Source of the DNA: Elmis aenea
Lineage: Eukaryota; Arthropoda; Insecta; Coleoptera; Elmidae
Assembly: GCA_947652605.1 (NCBI GenBank)
Contig: OX393581.1
Coordinates: 12,776,640 to 12,840,639, forward strand
Direction: 5' to 3'
Length of the DNA: 64,000 bases
This document shows positions 33,417 to 44,505 of this stretch, piece by piece. The position numbers and the translations under genes were made by a program. The notes under the pieces are model-generated. The model worked only from the letters and a program-made list of their open reading frames with translations, was not told the origin of the DNA and did no database searches. The number at the start of each line of letters is the position of its first letter. Position 1 is the stretch's first letter.

Positions 33417-33901
33417 TACTAATAAGTCAAACTTTTATGATAGTGTTTTGTAAATGACAAAATATTGTGAGATATTTAAGGATAAACAAATTTTAATGTG
33501 AGTTCTCTGCCTTTATAACAAAAACGAAAATATAAAGAAAATCATTCTTCCCTTAGGATACTAAAAGAGTCCGTAAAATACGTTATGTGAAAAACTAGGC
33601 GAAATCCAGAAACTAAACTGATTTTTAAGTTGGCAAGTTTTATATCAGGGCTTTCCGAAATTGCTCGTTTTATTGAGACATAAAATGAAAAGATCAAGTG
33701 GATAAAATCTTTATTGTGGTATATAATATTGGGCCGATAGGCGACACATTAAAACTAATTAGAATTACCGAGTAATTTCGAATCATTCGTCGCCACGTAT
33801 TATTGCTGTAATTTATTATCAAAATATAGTTTAAGATTACGGGTAAACTAGAGCTATAAAGCGCGGTCGAACGACACACATTTCTCTAATTAGCAAAGAA
33901 T
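33417..33901. other. unassigned sequence
   Basis: Nothing recognisable. Confidence 0.4.
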
Positions 33902-34040
33902 CTACAGCGCCATTCAGAAAGTCTGCAACAAATGAAAAAGGTTTTTGTTGCATGTTCTAAAACTTATTTTAAAAAATCTAAAAGAAGTTCATAGGACATT
34001 AGATTTCAGCGAGTTTAGAACTCTTCACAAGAGTAAACTG
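33902..34040. mobile_element. single-arm fragment of the TACAGCG MITE
   Basis: TACAGCGCCATTCAGAAAG, CTGCAACAAATG, TTCTAAAACTTATTTTAA and CATAGGACA follow the order of the left arm of 15,212-15,945. Confidence 0.65.
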
Positions 34041-34606
34041 CTTTTATTTTGATAGTTAAGACAATGGCGCATTCATTTTAATTCTGAAAATAGCTGCAAG
34101 AAAAAAGCATGCACGGCAAAATGTAAACGTTAATAAATTGTAAAGCAATAGGTGTTGCCACCCCTTTAATTTGGAAATCAAAAAACTCCCTTAACTGTTT
34201 CATGGCTCTAAAAATTCCCCCTGACCGGGATTTTCAAGAGCCCGGAAATCATCCCAGAATTTGTTTATTAGCAAATATATTTTCAAAGTATTTATTTACT
34301 TGGGACCAACGACCTCTCTCGTCGCCACTGACCATATCTTTTTCATTTTTATAAAGTTATGTAATACTTTTCTTTGTCAAGTTTTGCAATAATTGGTTCA
34401 TAAATTAACGCATCTTTTTTTCGTTTATAGAAACATTCTTAAAACAGACATATAAAAAATGCTTGTAATAACCTGCTGTAAATAAATTGTTTTGCTATAA
34501 AAAAAAAAATTTTTTTGCTATAAATAGTTTATGAGGTTTGCCATAAAATTATAAATGTTTAATATAAAATTTTCAACTTTCACGTAATCACAATAGGCTT
34601 TTAAAC
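34041..34606. other. unassigned sequence
   Basis: A hAT-like right end (GTCGCCACTG) at 34,321-34,330 has no partner. The rest is A+T-rich. Confidence 0.35.
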
Positions 34607-35035
34607 TTGTCTAAACATAGGTTAAGTCATGCCATTAAAATGAAATCTAAAGACTGTTTGAAAACGATAGCGGAATTAAACCAAAAAAGAAAAATTAGAA
34701 CGAATATTTCATTGGGCGAATTATTGTTCAAGAAGAATTTGGAAAACGTAGGTATACCTAAGATGATATTAAGCCATTTATTGTCGCCTATGAGATTGGT
34801 TTCGATATTAAAGAATTTAGGTTTTTTATGTGGTCAAAAACAGTTTTACAACATGCAATACTATCTGAACATTCAGGGTGATTCAAATTCGAGAGCGACC
34901 ATGGATACATGCAGATGCAACATATTAATTAAATTGGCACGGATTTCCGGTCCTTGTGATCTTTCCATAGTTTTGGAATTGCAGCTTGTAGTTCAGAAAC
35001 AACAGAAGATTTTTGACTCGTCATTAGCTCCTTAA
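34607..35035 (+). CDS. unidentified 142-codon open frame
   Basis: This is the longest frame in the window that I cannot tie to a transposon protein. It starts TTG on the listed frame, so the true start, if any, is the first internal ATG at residue 12. The N-terminal part is basic (SKHRLSHAIKMKSK, LNQKRKIRTN), with no signal peptide, membrane span or known motif. Codons ~89-98 overlap an ATTCAGGGTGATTCAAATTC stretch that resembles the CAGGGTG termini seen elsewhere, which argues that part of the frame is repeat DNA. No promoter or splice context supports it. It is more likely chance or an old repeat than a gene. Confidence 0.15.
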   Translation: MSKHRLSHAIKMKSKDCLKTIAELNQKRKIRTNISLGELLFKKNLENVGIPKMILSHLLSPMRLVSILKNLGFLCGQKQFYNMQYYLNIQGDSNSRATMDTCRCNILIKLARISGPCDLSIVLELQLVVQKQQKIFDSSLAP

Positions 35036-36474
35036 AGAAGGGTGTTACCAAAATACTTAAAAAAACTGTCCTGACCTAACCTAACCTAATATGATCTAAA
35101 ATTTTTTAAAGCAAATGTAAAAATATTCACGGGTTTTTCTATTTTTAAAACAATTTTTATTCTTTTTTTAGTCCATCAATTATATATCTATAGTGTTTCT
35201 TAAGTTTTATAGCAAACTTATATTTGTTTAGCAATTGGTTTTTTTATAGTAATAATTATGTTTCATAGCAATTGCACTTTTTATAGAGCCAAAATTTTAG
35301 AAAAACTATCAATATTTTTCGAGCATTTAATTTGTATTCAACAAAAAGCAAATTACCTACTTATTGTATTGGAGCCTGTTTTTGTTATTTAGCTGACGCA
35401 ATATTATTTTTCTAAAATAATTTATTTTAAAGTTTGTAGTTGTTCGAATGTAGAGCCTTTTTTCATATGTAAACATTGCAATGCATATTAAACAAACATT
35501 TACATATTACGTAAAACAATATTTATTTATCGTGTTAAAGCTAAACTTTTACACTTTAAACGCTGATTTAACTAAATTAGCATTTAGTGTGTCTGGACCT
35601 ATGTAATTCAATTTTTACACTAACGTTTACACAACTTTTTATAAATTTTATGTTGACCTTACTTAAACAAGCATTCGTGTTGATTTTTGCAGTTATTTTA
35701 ATAATATTTTCGCTACTGTATGTCTATATAACCCCTGTTCATTCAGCCTAAATGTTTATAGTCTCGATGAGTGTTATGTTTCCGGCATGTTTTTTGCTTT
35801 TTATCCAAAAATGAAATGAAGCGAACCGCACTTGGCTGCTAACGTAAAATTGCTGGTAGTTTGATAGTTTCAAATGTGTTTGGGTCATCTTTTGCGGGTA
35901 CGCTCTTGCAACAAAAATAATTCCCTTTTATAACTATGTTGACTTAAAAGAAAATGTTTTTATGAAGACTTCATTTCACTCTGAATTATTCTAACGCAGA
36001 GTTATTAATAAAATAAATGTTTTAGTAACTTACTTGGACAAATTTATTATGCGTTCAAGGTCCGTTTCTTTCAAATTAAATTCGATTGGATGGAGTTTCC
36101 AAAGTTTGATTGGAAATCTTCGCCTTAAAGGATTAAGTATAAACGCTTTCCAGGGAAACAAATTTTAATGATATTAATTTGGAAAAATTTAATAATGAAG
36201 TTTAAAAGAAGCAGTTCATCAAAAACCCTATATTAATAATAACCAACAAAAGGCTTAAAATTATATCTGTGTATAGATAACAAAATATTGCTTTTGTTAT
36301 AGAATGGCTTTAAAATAGTTGAATTGATTTTTACATATCTTTTATCTGATTTAGTCTATTAAAGGTCATTAAAAATGCCTTTACCGTGTACCACAGAGCT
36401 TTTGCTATCTAAAATATCCAGTTTTTTTTAAAAACCCTAAAAATTTAGTTGCAATAATAGGACTTATATCATAC
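35036..36474. other. 1.4-kb A+T-rich unique sequence
   Basis: Contains a short (CCTAA)3 run near 35,073-35,090, which is too short for telomere sequence. Nothing else noted. Confidence 0.45.
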
Positions 36475-36532
36475 GAGGATCTTTTAATAGAAACATGTTT
36501 AGAGGTTGTACGGCATTTTTTTTTTAACGAAT

Positions 36533-38247
36533 TTAAAAGAAGTTTCCATTAACATTAAGGCATGAGTCCCATTGTTGCACTAATCTATAGATTTCCTACT
36601 GGTTAAATTTTTGCGACTGTCTGCCGAACCATTCCCTAACAGCAAACTCTACATCCTAATTGAACAGCCGCCATTTTAGTGATTACTTTAATGACCCAAA
36701 CAGGTGAAAATCGCACGGGGACAAGTCGGGACTGTAAGGTGGATTTTATAAGACTCCCCACTTCATACGACCAAGCAGATCTTGAACCGTCCGGGCTACA
36801 TGGGGTCGAGCATTATCATGCAGAAGAATGACAACAACATTTGTGAGCTTCCCGGTACGTTTATTCTTGATGCTGACACGTAAGCGTCTAAAGTTATCTA
36901 AATATCGCTCAGCGATGATGTTTACACCAGGTTCTTTAAAATCCAAGTGTAGCACACCCTGGTAATCAAAAAATACGGTCATCATTACTTTTCCTGCCGA
37001 AGGTTGGGACCGACATTTGTTTGCCTTCGGAGATTGTGCATGGTTCCACTGCATACTCTGACATTTGGATTCTGGTTCGTAGTGTTAACACCAAGACTCA
37101 TCACCGGCAACTACGAGGTGTAGAAAGGCATTACCTTGTTGTTGATAACGCATCAAATGCTAGAATGATAAGGCTGAACGTAAGTTCTTCTGCTCATCAC
37201 TAAGCAGTCGTGGAATTCACTGAGCAGAAGCTTTGTGATAGCCAAGACTATAAACGATGGAATGAACGGTTCCCACGCTGATGCTCAACATCTGAGGAAG
37301 TTCTCCAACTTTGCGCGTAAAGCAGTTTCCAACAGTCTCACATTTTCATCTGATGCTGCAACACATGCAGGTCCGGGACGGGCAAAATCTTTAGTAGATT
37401 CTCTTTCTTGTCGAAATTTATTGCACCATTTAACCACTACCGTATGAAAATAACTATAGTCACCATATACAGCTTTCATTCTCGTATAAATTTACATTGG
37501 CTGACGCCCCTCAGCGGCCAAAAACTGAATAACGGCACGGACAGGGCCGGTTCTAGATATTTGGCCGCCTGTGTGCAATTATCATTTGGCCTACCTATCC
37601 AGTAAATAAAATTTAAAAAAATAAAAAACTTAAATGTAATACAAAAATAATTTTTTTATTATATAACAAAAATCTCATCAACTAATTTGTAGGTACTCAG
37701 TTGATATAATTGCCAAATTTGTTAAACGTTCTTGTAAAATTTTCGATCGTAAGTAGTTTTTTATTATTTTTAATTTCAAAAATAAACAGAAACTGGTAGA
37801 TGTTCCCCAAAGATTATTTTTAAGATATGTTGGAGCACGTCGAACGCTTGTAGATTAACGTTTTTTGCTTTTCTATGTGCCCTTATTGACAAAATTTCAT
37901 GATATAATTCATATCCATCAATATCAGATTCTTTTCTTTGTTCATCTGTTAATTTTAGGTAAAGATCTTTCCGTGATTTTCATAACATTTCATCTGAAAT
38001 GTCGGTATCTAATACAAAACCAAATATTTGATAGTATTCGTTTAATGACTGATCTGGTCTTAGTAAGAAATATAATTTAAGTTTTTAGTAATGCAGTACA
38101 AAAGTATTACATAGTCGATAGAATAAAAACAGTAAATAGATTTTGGCCGCTCCCTTATTTTGGCCGCCCGTGTGCGATGCTCACCTTGCACAAAAGGCAG
38201 AACCGGCCCTGGGCACGGAGATTATCTTTGGATCGATTTTCTATCAT
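36533..38247 (-). pseudogene. near full-length mariner transposase, inactivated
   Basis: Mariner enzymes excise and insert the transposon with a DD34D triad. Reading down the minus strand from ATG at 38,247: MIENRSKDNLRAVIQFLAAEG (HTH start; the hAT MITE splits it just after LR), RMKAVYGDYSYFHTVVVKWC (HTH), SWCQHYEPESK after GDE (first Asp), HDNARPHVA (second Asp) and NPPYSPDLSPCDFHLF (third Asp as D). The tail LVQQWDSCLNVNGNFF ends at 36,533. The stop at 37,487 (PM-stop) and several later stops and frameshifts inactivate it independently of the insertion. Length and motif order fit the family well; the subfamily is open. Confidence 0.85.
37542..38211. mobile_element. hAT MITE, 670 bp, TSD GGCACGGA
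   Basis: The ends CAGGGCCGGTTCTAG and AGAACCGGCCCTG are inverted. GGCACGGA at 37,534-37,541 and 38,212-38,219 is an exact 8-bp duplication. Inside, TTTGGCCGCC/CGTGTGC repeats near both ends. No transposase. It lies in the mariner coding sequence. Confidence 0.92.
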
Positions 38248-38413
38248 AGATACCAGTTTTCAAGTCAGTCACAACGCCTAAAAAAGAGAACTGCAAATGT
38301 TTTTGACAGACGTGTTACTAGTAGGTACTTAAACAAACAATATATACACAAAAATTCCGCTGCCGTGGCGAAAAAGTCAAGGCTACTTGTTTTTATTGAA
38401 CAGTCTTCGTTCT

Positions 38414-39698
38414 TCAACAAAAAATTAATAGCTACCTAAGAAAATAAATAACAAAAATATCGATATAAGTTGTGTATTGAGCAGAAATCACACGGAGAAT
38501 CTCTAAACCAAGATTTAGAAACATAGTTTTTGATTAAAGATTAAAATAAAGCAAGTAATTTCGACTAATTTCTTATACTGTAGTAATTTTCAAAAAATTT
38601 CAGAAGAATCATCTCATTTTTAACCACGTATTAGGGCTTTTTATTTTCATGATTAATTGGATTCAAGGCCAATTACCCGAAACAAGATCATTATCCGATG
38701 ATCTGTGCAAAGCATTTATCGATAAAACACAATAAAATGCATAAAAACTTCAACAACAGCTCTTTGCCTATATTTTCATCAAACTATATTAACTAACCTT
38801 TTTAACTTACATACCTAATTGACTTTTACGTGCATCTTGGCAATTTATTATTTTTGTCAGCTTATACAACATAAAGTCAGTGAATAAAAATTCGAGGATA
38901 TGCGTCGAGATAAAACTTTTCTTTACGCTTTAAGTGGTGCTTGTAACTTCATAATTTTACTTTCTTTGATTCCGTATATGATTAATACGCTTTAAGCACC
39001 TATAAATCACAGTTCCGTAACGTTTCCCAACGTTCCTACAACTTCCGGAATTTTACACGGGTTATAGGGTTTTTTCTACCAATAGTATACTTAAACGAAA
39101 GAAGGGAAGACTTTTGTAATGTATTTTTCTTTTCTTTTCTCATTGTTATCAATAAGTAACCTAATTGGGGACGTGTTGATAAATTTCTTAGGTGTATGGC
39201 ATATTTGACGATGGTTCAAGAGAAATTAAACGTCTGACAGAAAATTTAATAAGAGTAACATAAAGAGGAAAAAAAGCTTCATAAAAATCGTCCTAGATTT
39301 TTAATATTTGCGGGAAAAAAACAAATAATTGCTGACTAAAAACGAATTATTGAACCAAGACAGTCATGTCGATTATTTTTTTTGATTCTTATTCACCACG
39401 ATTGCACAAGTTTGCTCCAGTTTAACCTACTTCGTTGCTCTTAAAATACGCGAAAATCATGTGATACTAGTATACAAGCTGCTATTTAAAAATAGAAAGT
39501 TAAGCTTTATTTTTTATTGTAATAGAAGACAATTTTGTGCATAAGGACGAAATATGACCATTTATGATCAAAATCATCTCTGAGAGTTTATAAAACTTGT
39601 CCTATAAAACAATTAGAAAATTAAAACCGGGCTACTAATTCGAAAGTTTTTCCCAGCTTAATGCAATGTTACTTGTTTCTTTTTAATTGACAATCAAC
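38414..39698. other. 1.3-kb unique sequence
   Basis: No gene, repeat or RNA recognised. Confidence 0.45.
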
Positions 39699-40410
39699 TA
39701 TACAGGGTGGTCCACATAGAAGAGCCACTATTGGGATCTCCTAAACGGTAAGAGCTACAAAGAAGTTTTAATTAGACAAATTGTTTCTCTTTCTGAGAAC
39801 CCTTCAGTGATGCTTTAATATTTTTAAAACGTTCCACGTCACTCAATAGCACTAGATAGATAATAAACAAAAATTAAAATGAGTTTGAAATCGTTAATAA
39901 CTCGATTATAGTTGATGGTACAAAAATATCTCTACAGCTTCATAGGGACTTTTTGATGAATTTTTATTGTTTTGAGCCTAAATATCAATAAATATTATAT
40001 TAAACGTTATATTATTGAATAGAGGGAAAAAAAGCTATTTTTTATGGGGTCACAGCCAACTATGGTTTCCATTAACAAAAACGCAAGTTTGTTATTTATT
40101 AAAGAATTTAAACAAAATTAAAACAAATGAAAGTTTTCATTTTACATTGCGTAAAAAAATCTACAACTTTTTTTACAAAAACATTTTTGTATCATCAAGT
40201 ATAACCGAGTTTCATTAACAATTTTAAAAAAGTGCCCGTTTTGATTTTTCTTTACTATCAAGCGTGCCATGAAACTTTTTTAAAACATCAAAGCTTCTGA
40301 ATAGGTCTCATTGTCAGAAAGGGGAAAAGTTTGACTAATTCAAACATCTTTGTAGCTCTTACCGTTTATGAGATCCCATAGTGACCCTTCTATGTGGACC
40401 ACCCTGTATA
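39699..40410. mobile_element. foldback TACAGGGTGGTCC element, complete
   Basis: Left TATACAGGGTGGTCCACATA and right TATGTGGACCACCCTGTATA are inverted. The shared box is in both arms (CTCCTAAACGGTAAGAGC and GCTCTTACCGTTTATGAGAT). No convincing coding sequence. Its right half recurs at 15,010. Confidence 0.88.
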
Positions 40411-40639
40411 TAAATATATTCCAATATTTACATCGGTGAACGTTTTTCGATTTCTTGATGATAAGGAGGCATCTTTCAGTATGTTCAGACCTGAATAAAA
40501 GTTAAATTGTGTATGTGTGTTCTCTTACATTCAAAATATTCTCAAATATTCGTTTTTTCATGTATCCTCTGTACCATCCAGTTGTTATTTACACTTTGGA
40601 TCGACTAAGACGAAAAATTTTCCCGAAGGGCCCAAGAAT

Positions 40640-40669
40640 TCTGTTTGCACACTTCTAGCTACGCCACTG
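40640..40669 (-). mobile_element. solo hAT-type end (CTACGCCACTG)
   Basis: AGCTACGCCACTG matches the right terminus of the hAT MITEs at 15.5 and 52.5 kb, without a left partner. It adjoins the LINE fragment that follows. Confidence 0.45.
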
Positions 40670-40689
40670 CCTATAGGGATTCCTATGTT

Positions 40690-41186
40690 CCAGTTTTGGG
40701 TTGATTCTGCTGGTATACATGTTAAATAATAAAAGCACCATCCTAGTTTGATGCCTTTTGGTATACTTATTGTGCTTGATTTTGAATTACGTACTTTCAA
40801 TATGCTTCAGCTAGGTTGATGTAATTTTTTGATTGTATTCACTCTTTTACAATTGTATTTTGCTTTTTAAATAGTAAAAAGCTTTTGTATAGGAACGCTA
40901 TTGTAAGCCTTATTTAGGTCAATGAATACTAAGTGGCTGTCTCTACCACACGCTTTTTTTCTAGCAACAGTTGCTGCATACAGAAAACATCGTCTATGCA
41001 GGATCTATGTGGTTTAAAACCACTTAGTTTTTCGACGTTTTGCACATCTTTATCTAATCTGTCTTTAATTACTCTTACACATAGTACACTCAATGAAATA
41101 GTTACCCTAAAGCCCATACAATTTCTACATTCACGTGTTTTTCTTTTTTTTAAAAAAGGTGTAATTTTTAAATCTTCAATTTTCAA
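40690..41186 (-). pseudogene. LINE reverse transcriptase fragment
   Basis: On the minus strand: DRLDKDVQNVEKLSGFKPHR and SCIDDVFCMQQLLLEKKRVV, then after a -1 frameshift HLVFIDLNKAYNSVPIQKLF (RT palm motif with the first catalytic Asp), a stop, and further on ISIPKGIKLGWCF, the (i)tkGlrQGcsLSP block. The order is that of RT motifs 2-5 in insect LINEs whose polyproteins carry the WyGHvxRMp tail seen elsewhere here on the same strand. The catalytic YADD segment is not reached before the solo hAT end at 40,669. Dead by frameshift and stop. Confidence 0.7.
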
Positions 41187-41277
41187 AAAAGTCGTCGTTG
41201 TTGGGAAAACATTTATTAATTATTATTGTGATATTTTTTTTTACATATCTAAAGCTGTATTTTGCAATTTCAAGAGG

Positions 41278-41690
41278 TATACAGGGTGCCCCAAATAACA
41301 TTTCCAGCATGGGGATCTCGCTTATTATAAGAGACGTGTGAACGAATGTAAACAGCTTTTCTAGTATCTGCATTTAATTATCTTGTATTTACATAAATTT
41401 AATATTTTTTCATTATCTCGAGCGATTTTCGTTTCGAGGAATTGTTATTCGAGCAATTTCCTTTTGAGAAATTTTCCATTCGAGGAACTGTTTTTCGAGC
41501 AATTGTTTTCCAGCAATTTTTACCCAACCCCAACTTTTTTCATAGTTTTAGCTATAACATGTGAAGTACAAGGAATTGTGTACTTTCTCAAACAGATTTT
41601 AGCTCCTCTAATACTTAAGAATAATTCCTCTTTTTTAAGCAAAGCTGTATCTCTTATAATAAGCGAGAACCCCATACTGGAAATCTTATA
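41278..41690. mobile_element. TACAGGGTGCCCC foldback with nested FB-like arm
   Basis: Left TATACAGGGTGCCCCAAATA and GGGGATCTCGCTTATTATAA; the right side mirrors TTATAATAAGCGAGAACCCC, while the last bases are degraded. Between them sits a half copy of the FB-like element of 55.7 kb. Confidence 0.65.
41345..41530. mobile_element. half copy of the FB-like TTCGAGCAATT element
   Basis: AAACAGCTTTTCTAG, TGCATTTAATTATCTTG and then repeats of (TTTCGAG)(C/G)AATT match the right arm of 55,670-56,435. Confidence 0.65.
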
Positions 41691-41711
41691 TTTATAGTAA
41701 ACACTACAAAA

Positions 41712-42636
41712 AACTTTTTTATCACTTTTGCTGACGATACTGCCATCCTAGCTGTCGGCAAAAGCAACGAAGAAACAGCAAACAAGCTGCAAACAGCCAT
41801 CAATCAATTTCAAAGCTGCACAAAAAAGTGGAGGATAAAACTCAACGAAACCAAGTCAGTCCATGTTGATTTCACCAACAAACGAATAGAACACGCTCCG
41901 GTAACCATAAATGGTCAGCGAATACCATATGCCAACACAGCCAAATATTTCGGCTTAACACTTGACACTAAACTTCGGTGGAAAGTTCATGTCAGAAAAA
42001 AAAGAGAGGAGTTGGGTATTAGATATCGAAAAATGTACTGGCTCTTAGGAAGAAACTCAGCTCTGTCAGTACATTACATGCTTTTACTATACAAGCAGAT
42101 ACTAAAACCAGTGTGGACATACGGTATACAGCTCTGGGGTTGTACCAAAAAAAGCAACATCAAAGTGGTACAAACTTTTCAAAATAAAGTACTAAGGAAC
42201 ATCGTAGATGCACCCTGGTACATAAGAAACGATGATCTTCATAGGGACCTTGGAGTAGAGTTTGTGGACAGTGAAATTCAGAAGTTTTCGAGAAGCCACG
42301 AAGAAAGACTACTGCAGCACGTGAATATCGAGGCTATCCAGCTTCTCGATAACACAAATATAGACAGGAGACTCAAAAGGAAAAAACCCTTTGAACTGGT
42401 ATAATGTGCCACTATTAGTGCTTTAAAAAAAGTGTTAACAAGTGTTTTTTTTTTTTTTTTTAAAGCAGAGTCAGTGTTTGTGTTAGTGCACAAGATGAGT
42501 GCCAAATGCTAGAACAGATAAGAGACGCCAATGGGTGACTTACATCTTAACTTTCTATAGTATAGTAGGAATAGAACTAAGTTACTTATTAATCTAAGAC
42601 TAGATCGTAACATTATTTAAACTGAAAAAAAAATCA
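41712..42636 (+). pseudogene. Jockey-type LINE, 5'-truncated, C-terminal frame open
   Basis: The frame is open from ~41,712 to the stop at 42,404 and reads TFADDTAILAVGKSNEETAN (catalytic Asp pair), KKWRIKLNETKSVHVDFTNK, TAKYFGLTLDTKLRWKVH, PVWTYGIQLWGCTKK, WYIRNDDLHRDLG and RRLKRKKPFELV. It is the same family as 24.9-26.2 kb but without that copy's frameshift, so it is probably a younger insertion. RT motifs before FADD are missing. The 3' UTR includes a T17 run at ~42,445 and ends in A9 near 42,636. The first ATG in frame is 42,012, not a biological start. Confidence 0.85.
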
Positions 42637-42639
42637 CTT

Positions 42640-43419
42640 TTTATTGATATATCGTACAATAGTTTTTAGGTGACTAAGGCAGCTTTTTTTGTTCTGTTAA
42701 CTCCTTTTTAGGCTTTTATCGTAAAGTAGGTTTTCAACCATTTAGTGTGAGTATGGAATTATGAACCCCATTATTATCGCATTTCCAGTAATTCCACCTT
42801 CTAATCGTCAAGTCGCATGCTTTTTGGCATTAAGCGATAACCGATTGTTACAAACTGCATCTCATTTTGTGAAAACGTCGCAGGTTCGTCGGCGAGACGC
42901 AATTGAATGCATTTTAAATTTGGAGTAAAAAAAAACAATGCCGTTAGTATGCATTGAGATGTCTTTCTATCATTGGTTACCTGCAAGTATTTTATCATCC
43001 AGTTCGGGTCGAGTCTAAACGAAAATGAATTCGTGTTTTTGTTGTCGATAACACCATGCGACCTGAATTGACAATGAATGTGTAACAGCAGGGAGTTTGA
43101 TATATTGTGTATTTATTTTAAAAGAAAATACAAATTACCTCAGAGGCGAAATATGTAGTCGGATTTTTTAACTATTTAATTTTTACGATAAACATAAAGT
43201 GTTAATTATGCAGGAATAATTAAATGAAAAAAATCTAATTTCTTATTCGCCCCAAAAGTATCTAGCTTAACCCTACGTCAGGCGATACGTGGCATTGAAT
43301 CGTTATGCGAATCATGCAAAACTTGAGCGTAAAGCTTAATCCCTCTCTGTACCTTAACTAACTTGTCAGAATAGTTTCAAATGCTATAGCTTGCGCATCT
43401 CTTGCTGTATAAATGAAAA
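42640..43419. other. unassigned sequence
   Basis: No feature recognised. Confidence 0.4.
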
Positions 43420-43979
43420 TATACAAGGTGTTTCAGGAGGAATAGTAAATATTTAGGAGCTCTTAGTATGGACCATTTGAGTTAAAAAGTTGATATAAAC
43501 ATGTGGCCAATTCTCAGTGGTAAAGAAGATACAGTTGTTTGAATGTTAACCTTAAAAAGCTTCACAAAGGTTGGTTATTGCATTTATTGATTATTTAAAT
43601 TATAAAACACACGAATAATTAGCAAAAGTTCGAAGTTGATATTCAAAAATCCCATCACCAACTTTAATGCTCTCTCGACCTTACTTGACAATACTAATAC
43701 GTGCAGCTGCAAATTCTAGCCGTCAGGTAACACATTATCTGATTCTAACATTATTAGAAAATTGGATTGGTCAATATGGTCACGTTAATTGGCCACCAAG
43801 GTCCCCAGACCTTACCCCATTAGATTTTTGTCTGTGGGGATGCATGAAAAGCGACGTCTACCATGAAATAGTAAACAGCTGTATCTTCCTAACCATTGAG
43901 AATTGGACACATGTTTATATGAACTTTTTAACTAAGAGCTCCTAAAATATTTACTATTCCTCCTGAAACACCTTTTATA
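43420..43979. mobile_element. foldback TACAAGGTGTTTC element with transposase piece
   Basis: Left TATACAAGGTGTTTCAGGAG and right CTCCTGAAACACCTTTTATA are inverted, and arms of ~125 bp pair (GAATAGTAAATATTTAGGAG). TA flanks. Loop contains transposase C-terminus on +. Confidence 0.85.
43730..43880 (+). pseudogene. mariner-superfamily transposase C-terminal fragment
   Basis: The + frame gives LENWIGQYGHVNWPPRSPD and LTPLDFCLWGCMKSDVYHE, the block with the third catalytic Asp. In this insect group it is usually preceded by 'W.gr.gp..WPPRSPDLTPLDFFLWGyLK'. The frame is open for 92 codons (43,667-43,945), but only the middle is transposase; its end is the foldback arm. No HTH or earlier catalytic residues. 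Confidence 0.75.
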
Positions 43980-44322
43980 GCAGATATTATGTATTATGTA
44001 ATGCATGGAACATGCACTTATGGTCTGCAAAATATGCTTCTATGATAAAATGGATGGCTATGGAGCTAATAAATGTGAATAACTACCAATATTTAAATAA
44101 ACAATATTTTGTTATTTACTGCATTTCATAAAATTATTTCTTGTGTTAGAGAGTTTTATGTTTTGTTAGTGTTTATAAATAGTACATAAGAAGCATATTA
44201 CGCACGAGTGCGTATTTGCCTTACAGCTCGTGTTATGTAGCTTATTTTTCTACGATCACATAATACCTACGATTTTAATGGCTTTTTGCCTAATATACAC
44301 GTAATTACGTTGTCTAGTCAAT
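43980..44322. other. unassigned sequence
   Basis: Nothing recognisable. Confidence 0.4.
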
Positions 44323-44505
44323 TTTGACGTAAGCCTACTTTGACATTTTTGGACAAGTGTACGTTTTGCTTACCGTGCGTTATAACTCACTTACTAGGCA
44401 TGCAGGAAGTGTTTGACATGAGTCTACTTTAATCATTTCTTTAAAAAACTGTGCTTTTTGCTTACCGTGCGTAAGGACCCACTTATCATGCAAGCAGGCT
44501 GTGCG
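44323..44505. repeat. two-unit tandem repeat of ~90 bp
   Basis: TTTGACGTAAGCCTACTTT..GCTTACCGTGCGT..CATGCAGG at 44,323 recurs, diverged, from 44,412 (TTTGACATGAGTCTACTTT..GCTTACCGTGCGT..CATGCAAGCAGG). Confidence 0.6.

Larger units (their letters stand above)
36475..38413 (-). mobile_element. mariner transposon interrupted by a hAT MITE
   Basis: Left border TACGAGGATCTTTTAATAG and right border TTTTTATTGAACAGTCTTCGTT are imperfect inverted repeats. Without the 670-bp insertion and its 8-bp duplication the element is ~1.26 kb, the normal mariner length. Confidence 0.75.

Noticed and set aside
35070..35095. Telomeric (CCTAA)n
   Set aside because: Only about three units, with no array; common by chance in insect DNA.
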